Part shown: piece after piece, positions 29,750 through 33,330 of the stretch
How the letters are laid out: each line of letters starts with the position of its first letter
How positions within the stretch are numbered: position 1 is the stretch's first letter
Assembly (NCBI RefSeq): GCF_003417465.1
Contig: NZ_QVMV01000031.1
Span: forward strand, 1-33,330
Length of the DNA stretch: 33,330 nt
Reading direction: 5' to 3'
DNA from: Wenzhouxiangella sp. 15190
GTDB lineage: Bacteria; Pseudomonadota; Gammaproteobacteria; Xanthomonadales; Wenzhouxiangellaceae
Translations under genes and position numbers: made by a program
The notes under the pieces: generated by a model
Database searches by the model: none
The model's input: the letters and a program-made list of their open reading frames with translations, nothing else
Told to the model about the DNA's origin: nothing

Positions 29750-29808
29750 TCACGCCCTCACTCACTAGAGATGACTAGCACGCATAAAGCGGGCCCGGAG
29801 TAGTAAAA

Positions 29809-30234
29809 ATGGCATCAACAATCCATTGCGACATCGTCAGCGCCGAAGCCGAGATCTTCTCGGGCGACGCTGCCATGGTCGTGGTCAGCGGTGAGGAAGG
29901 TGAGCTCGGCATCGCGCCGCGCCACGCTCCGCTGCTGACCCGGCTCAAGCCCGGCCAGGTGCGGGTGGTGTTGCCCGAAGGTGGAGAAGAGTTTTACTAC
30001 ATCTCCGGCGGGCTGCTGGAAGTGCAACCTCATGTGGTCTCCGTCCTGTCGGACACGGCGGCGCGAGCGAGCGACCTGGACGAGGCGGCCGCGCTCAAGG
30101 CCAAGGAAGAGGCCGAAAAGGCGATTTCCGACCGCTCGGCCGATATGGACATCGCGCAGGCTCAGGCCCAGCTCGCGGAAGCCATGGCTCAACTGGCCGC
30201 ACTGGAGCGCTTGCGGAAGAAGCTCAAAAGCTGA
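29809..30234 (+). CDS. atpC: ATP synthase F1 subunit epsilon
   Basis: Epsilon sits on the shaft and can inhibit ATP hydrolysis. The 141-residue protein has an N-terminal beta sandwich ([41 protein letters not shown]) and a C-terminal Ala/Glu/Lys-rich helical hairpin. The start is ATG 29809. It is the last gene of the operon; the terminator lies 47 bases after its stop. Confidence 0.97.
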   Translation: MASTIHCDIVSAEAEIFSGDAAMVVVSGEEGELGIAPRHAPLLTRLKPGQVRVVLPEGGEEFYYISGGLLEVQPHVVSVLSDTAARASDLDEAAALKAKEEAEKAISDRSADMDIAQAQAQLAEAMAQLAALERLRKKLKS

Positions 30235-30280
30235 CTGCAACTCGGCCGGTCGATTCCGGCCCGAAAATCGCTATCAAGCA

Positions 30281-30312
30281 ATGCCCCGGGCCCGCGCTCG
30301 GGGCATTTTTTT
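30281..30312 (+). terminator. Intrinsic terminator of the atp operon
   Basis: An eight-base GC-rich stem ATGCCCCG/CGGGGCAT, with a 12-base loop region, is followed directly by a run of seven or more T. This is a textbook rho-independent terminator, 47 bases after atpC. Confidence 0.93.
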
Positions 30313-30379
30313 GTCCGAATGGGGTCTATAAGATAAATCTGGTATTCTGAATCCGCCATAAAAAGGGAAGGAGGAAACC

Positions 30380-30790
30380 ATGGGAATGCACTTTCGCGTG
30401 CTCATCATCATGGTTCTCGTCATCGGGTTTGCGGGGTGCGGCGGAAACGCACTGCCCGACAACGCGCGTCTTTTGAACGCGTTCGAACAGGGGCGGACCG
30501 GCGTCTGGGTCAGCGGGCACGGAACAGTCGCCCAGTTGATCGGCGACGAAACGGTTGCCGGCGAGATTCATCAACGAATCGTGGTCAATATCGACGGCAG
30601 TGTGGACGTGATCGTACGGCACTCCGCGGAAAGTTCACAGCGGGTACCGGCAGAGCAGGGTGATACGGTCGCCTTCCAGGGCCGCTACGAGTGGAATGGC
30701 CGCGGGGGCGTAATCGGGCACACCCACCACGATCCCGAGCAACCAGGCGATGGCGGCTGGATCCGCCATGAGGGCACGACCTACGACTGA
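30380..30790 (+). CDS. DUF3465 family lipoprotein
   Basis: The 136-residue protein has a signal with Cys20 in GFAGC, a slightly atypical lipobox, and then a domain I recognise as DUF3465 by GHGTVAQLIGD, IHQRIVVNI, the YEWNGRGGVIGHTHHDP core and a terminal GWIRHEGTTYD. No biochemical function is known for the family to my knowledge; the paired His in THHDP are suggestive of metal binding only by inference. AAGGAGG lies five bases before ATG 30380, a strong ribosome site. It stands alone after the atp terminator. Confidence 0.85.
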   Translation: MGMHFRVLIIMVLVIGFAGCGGNALPDNARLLNAFEQGRTGVWVSGHGTVAQLIGDETVAGEIHQRIVVNIDGSVDVIVRHSAESSQRVPAEQGDTVAFQGRYEWNGRGGVIGHTHHDPEQPGDGGWIRHEGTTYD

Positions 30791-30823
30791 TCGTTCGGCG
30801 TGGTTGCCGTCAGTAACGCCGGC

Positions 30824-31510
30824 TCAGGGCTCGTCACCGCTGTAGTGGACCGCCTCGGCCCCGGTGATTTCGCCGACGGTCGCCGTTTCGTGCACGAAAA
30901 GCTCGACATCGCGCTCGAACTTCAGGGGGCCTTCGACCGTCACTTCGCGTCCGATGACAATTTTCGGCGGCGAGCCGGCGTTGAAGTTGATGCCCTGGCT
31001 TTTGCGCACGGTCAGCGCACCGGCGATAAAGGCTCCTTCGTCGAGCATGATGCTGCTGTTGTTGGTGACCAGCGACTCGGCGCGACTGTCCCTCATTTCG
31101 ATCGACCCGTTGACCGAGCTCACCTGGCCGTCAATCTCGACGCCATCGGCACTGATCTGCCCGTTGACCGACTCGAGCTCACCGGTTACCCGGCTGCCCC
31201 GACCCAGTTCAATGCGGCCATTGACGCTCGAGACGTCTCCGTCGATCGCCACGCCTTCGCCCAGTTCAATGCGGCCGTTGACATTGCTGATATCGAGCGC
31301 CCGGGAACCGCCGCCAATCTGGATGCGGCCATTGACGTTGCTGATCTCGCCCTTGACCTCGCAATCCGAACCGATCTCGATCCGCCCGTTGATCAGGGAA
31401 ACGTCCCCGTCGTGCGTCGATCCGTCTGCAAGTGTGAAGCTATCCGCCAATGCCGAGCAGGCGCCCAGAACAAGCGCCAGAAGGAGTGCGGTAATCGTGC
31501 GAGTCAACAT
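30824..31510 (-). CDS. Exported SVNGRIELG-repeat protein, beta-solenoid-like
   Basis: The 228-residue protein starts MLTRTITALLLALVLGAC, with LGAC as a likely lipobox (cleavage at ALA-DS is the alternative). It then carries about seven repeats of 18-19 residues of the form S-[VIL]-NGRIELG-x-G-x-x-V-x-G. Alternating hydrophobic residues and regular Gly/Asn point to a short right-handed beta solenoid, in the style of bactofilins or polymer-forming proteins, although bactofilins are cytoplasmic. The start at 31510 has GGAGG eight bases upstream. It lies 68 bases downstream of ttcA on the same strand. I do not recognise a named family. Confidence 0.75.
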   Translation of the reverse strand: MLTRTITALLLALVLGACSALADSFTLADGSTHDGDVSLINGRIEIGSDCEVKGEISNVNGRIQIGGGSRALDISNVNGRIELGEGVAIDGDVSSVNGRIELGRGSRVTGELESVNGQISADGVEIDGQVSSVNGSIEMRDSRAESLVTNNSSIMLDEGAFIAGALTVRKSQGINFNAGSPPKIVIGREVTVEGPLKFERDVELFVHETATVGEITGAEAVHYSGDEP

Positions 31511-31578
31511 GGCTTTGTCCTCCACTGAGTATGGAGCCAAGAATGCACGCTTCCGTCCGGAATCACCAGTGCCTGAAG

Positions 31579-32427
31579 TCATGGCCGTGCCAGCTGCAAG
31601 GAAGCGAAATCGAATAACTCGCGGTCGCACAACTGGGACGGTGCCGCGTTTCCGAGCGCGCGGAAGATCGACATCTTGCGGCCAGGCTTTTCACGTTCCC
31701 AGTCGACCAGCATTTGCTTGATGTTCTGTCGTTCGAGATTGGGCTGGCTGCCGCATAGATTGCAGGGAATGATCGGGTAGTCCCGCACCTTTGCCAGTTC
31801 TTCCAGATCCGACTCGAGGCAATAGGCCAGCGGACGAATGACGATATTCTGTTCGTCGTCGCTGAGCAACTTGGGCGGCATGGCCTTGAGTGCCGCACCG
31901 TGGAACAGGTTGAGAAAAAAGGTCTCGATGATGTCGTCGAGATGATGGCCCAGCGCAATCTTGGTCAGGCCATTTTCGCGGGCATATTCGTAGAGCGTGC
32001 CGCGGCGCATCCGCGAGCACAGCCCGCAGGTCGTCTTTCCTTCCGGCACCACACGCTTGACCACCGAGTAGGTGTCCTTCTCGATGACGTGATAGTCCAC
32101 ACCCAGGGACTCCAGGTACTCGGGCAGGACATGCTCGGGAAAACCGGGTTGTTTTTGATCCAGGTTGACGGCCACCAGCTCGAAATCGATGGGCGCGGCC
32201 TGCTTGAGGCCCAGCAGCAGATCGAGCATGGCGTAGGAATCCTTTCCGCCGGACAGGCACACCATGATCCGGTCGCCGGGTTCGATCATTTCGAAGTCGG
32301 TGACCGCCTGCCCGACCTGGCGCCGAAGGCGCTTGATCAGCTTGTTGGTGTTATATTGTTGCTTGCGTGAATGTGTGTCGTGCGGCTTGTCGTCGACGAT
32401 GGTCAGCGGCACTGTGGCGCGATTCAT
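31579..32427 (-). CDS. ttcA: tRNA 2-thiocytidine(32) synthetase TtcA
   Basis: TtcA thiolates C32 of certain tRNAs, using ATP and an iron-sulfur cluster. The 282-residue protein has the PP-loop SGGKDS and two CxxC pairs, CGLC and CNLC, of the cluster-binding family, together with [18 protein letters not shown]. The start is ATG 32427, 45 bases from the divergent DUF465 gene. Confidence 0.96.
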   Translation of the reverse strand: MNRATVPLTIVDDKPHDTHSRKQQYNTNKLIKRLRRQVGQAVTDFEMIEPGDRIMVCLSGGKDSYAMLDLLLGLKQAAPIDFELVAVNLDQKQPGFPEHVLPEYLESLGVDYHVIEKDTYSVVKRVVPEGKTTCGLCSRMRRGTLYEYARENGLTKIALGHHLDDIIETFFLNLFHGAALKAMPPKLLSDDEQNIVIRPLAYCLESDLEELAKVRDYPIIPCNLCGSQPNLERQNIKQMLVDWEREKPGRKMSIFRALGNAAPSQLCDRELFDFASLQLARP

Positions 32428-32472
32428 GGCTCAATCCGGAAATGTTCCCAAGCCCCTCATTCTAGCCGCTAA

Positions 32473-32676
32473 GTGACCCAAAACCTCGCCGAAATCACCG
32501 CACGCCTGCACGAGCTCCGCCAGGAGCACCGGGATCTCGACCAGGCCATCGAGCGCATGGCCGACAATCCCGCCGTCGATCAGCTCCGCTTGCGCCGCCT
32601 GAAGAAGCGCAAATTGCGTCTGCGCGACCAGATTGCCTGGTACGAGAGTCGACTGATCCCCGATCTGGATGCCTGA
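32473..32676 (+). CDS. YdcH-like DUF465 protein
   Basis: This 67-residue, highly charged helical protein matches DUF465 (YdcH): an ELRQEHRDLDQAI heptad region, then the hallmark LRRLKKRKLRLRDQIAWY. The family is common in proteobacteria and has no settled function. It starts at GTG 32473 with no obvious Shine-Dalgarno, so the message may be leaderless or nearly so. It is divergent from ttcA. Confidence 0.85.
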   Translation: MTQNLAEITARLHELRQEHRDLDQAIERMADNPAVDQLRLRRLKKRKLRLRDQIAWYESRLIPDLDA

Positions 32677-32766
32677 GTCCGGCTTGCCGGGCAGCCGCCA
32701 GGGGTAGTCGCGGTGCTCAACGCGCTGTGGCACCGCGTGGTCTGGTGCGACCGCACGCGGCGGTGG

Positions 32767-32863
32767 CCTCGACACTTCAAAAGCGGTTTCGCCCGGCCTG
32801 CTTCGCAGGCTCTTGCGGCGAATTCCTTTTGCCTCGCGCGGCAAAAGGAATCAAAAGCGCGCT
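32767..32863 (-). repeat. Composite hairpin repeat, copy 3 (near complete)
   Basis: Read on the minus strand the order is: AGCGCGCTTTTG; a 12-base perfect stem ATTCCTTTTGCC/GGCAAAAGGAAT (32822-32851); a small hairpin GCCTGC-GAA-GCAGGC; then CGGGCGAAA and TTTTGAAGTGTCGAGG. The window end and start together show the same order with different stem sequences. Confidence 0.8.
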
Positions 32864-33035
32864 TAAAAGATATCGGACTCGCCGCAGGAGCAACAGACCG
32901 TGCGGGCTTCAGAATTTTGCCTCCGCCTTCGCTCCTGCTCCGTCTAGACACATGGTGTCTTCGACATCCCTTGGGCGTAATCTGCATTCTGACAGCCCGA
33001 CCTTGATCAACCCCCGCATCGGAAAGCGCCGGGAT

Positions 33036-33113
33036 CCGTAGGATGCGTGAAGTGAAGCGCAACGCATCGGCTGATGCGTCACGGCCCTTGACGGGCCATC
33101 ACGCATCCTACGG
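33036..33113. repeat. Cloverleaf-like GTAGGATGCG palindrome
   Basis: An outer perfect 15-base stem (33036-33050 with 33099-33113, CCGTAGGATGCGTGA and its complement) encloses two hairpins. These are ACGCATC-GGCT-GATGCGT (33062-33079) and GGCCC-TTGAC-GGGCC (33083-33097). GTAGGATGCG-type repeats are widespread in proteobacteria; this copy is unusually complete. Confidence 0.8.
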
Positions 33114-33272
33114 GGCTGTTGGCATTCAACGAGGTCGTGGTAATGGGTCGGGCCACGCCACGCCCCGGATCGAAGCCTCGAAGAATCCGGCCGGGCTCGA
33201 GCAAAGCCCAAGCCGTAATCCTGTGGAGCCACTCCGCTGGAAGGTTCCTGAGTCGAATCCGTCTGTCTTTTC

Positions 33273-33330
33273 AGCGCGCTTTTGGTGACTTTTCTCGCGC
33301 AAGAGAAAAGTTACCCGCCATCAGCCTGCG
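33273..33330 (+). repeat. Composite hairpin repeat, copy 4 (cut by the window end)
   Basis: AGCGCGCTTTTG is followed by a 12-base stem GTGACTTTTCTC/GAGAAAAGTTAC (33285-33296 and 33303-33314, one G-T pair) and then CGCCATCAGCCTGCG, the same 15 bases as at 1-15. Continued with the window start, this gives an element with the same order of parts as copy 3. Confidence 0.8.

Larger units (their letters stand above)
32677..33330. other. Gene-free block of structured repeats
   Basis: These 654 bases hold no credible gene; the open frames present translate repeat sequence. Three structured elements are listed separately (32767-32863, 33036-33113, 33273-33330). Between them lie a GCAGGAGC/GCTCCTGC pair (32884-32891 and 32931-32938) and a small hairpin AGACAC-ATG-GTGTCT (32946-32960). 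Bases 33114-33272 show nothing I can name. Confidence 0.7.

Noticed and set aside
33241-33262. Possible tRNA T-arm (GGTTCCTGAGTCGAATCC)
   Set aside because: No acceptor, D-arm or anticodon stem can be fitted around it.
32713-33288. Small open frames in the terminal spacer
   Set aside because: They run through hairpin repeats in several frames and both strands, and none has a ribosome site or family motif.

Overview
The window is a 33.3 kb piece of a high-GC gammaproteobacterial chromosome. The radC-coaBC-dut-algC order, the plant-type glutamate-cysteine ligase, a TtcA with CGLC and CNLC pairs, and the rsmG-parA-parB-atp order all point to the Xanthomonadales/Chromatiales side of the class; a Wenzhouxiangella-like organism is my guess, not a demonstrated assignment. 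Almost all of it is tightly packed protein-coding sequence. I found no rRNA, tRNA, insertion sequence or CRISPR array.

Layout. (1) 1-248: dispersed hairpin repeats. (2) 249-4268: a ComA/HSA32-like phosphosulfolactate synthase homologue (-), a beta carbonic anhydrase (+), RadC (-), then coaBC and dut (+). (3) 4270-7443: a 1057-residue membrane-anchored AlgC-like phosphohexomutase with a very long acidic linker and altered active-site loops. (4) 7494-12570 (-): a three-gene operon, read gshA, then a cyanophycin-synthetase-like Mur ligase whose ATP-grasp half looks disabled, then an ornithine cyclodeaminase/mu-crystallin-like protein. (5) 12736-22632 (+): a compact run made of two peptide-binding proteins, oppB, oppC, oppD, oppF, rsmG, parA and parB. 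Most junctions are 1-4 base stop/start overlaps. (6) 22700-30312 (+): a promoter and the complete ATP synthase operon atpIBEFHAGDC, closed by an intrinsic terminator. (7) 30380-32676: a DUF3465 lipoprotein (+), an SVNGRIELG-repeat protein and ttcA (both -), and a YdcH-like DUF465 protein (+). (8) 32677-33330: a gene-free block of structured repeats.

The most unusual content lies between genes. Five spacers hold long inverted repeats whose two arms are themselves short tandem arrays. There are three unrelated sequence families: a 9-base ACGGAA type, a 7-base CGAAATC type and a 7-base AAAATAG type. They lie before the peptide-binding proteins, between binding proteins and permeases, between permeases and ATPases, and on both sides of atpG. 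One arm of the first encodes the hydrophobic part of a signal peptide. A different palindrome fills the atpD-atpC spacer. The four places where such elements break the otherwise overlapping genes of these operons coincide with functional or stoichiometric boundaries.

Both ends of the window lie in copies of a composite hairpin repeat whose stems differ between copies but stay paired. The last 15 bases of the window repeat its first 15, so the window is probably a contig cut at this repeat. Starts, motifs and pairings were read by eye. Family names come from recognised motifs, not from a search.
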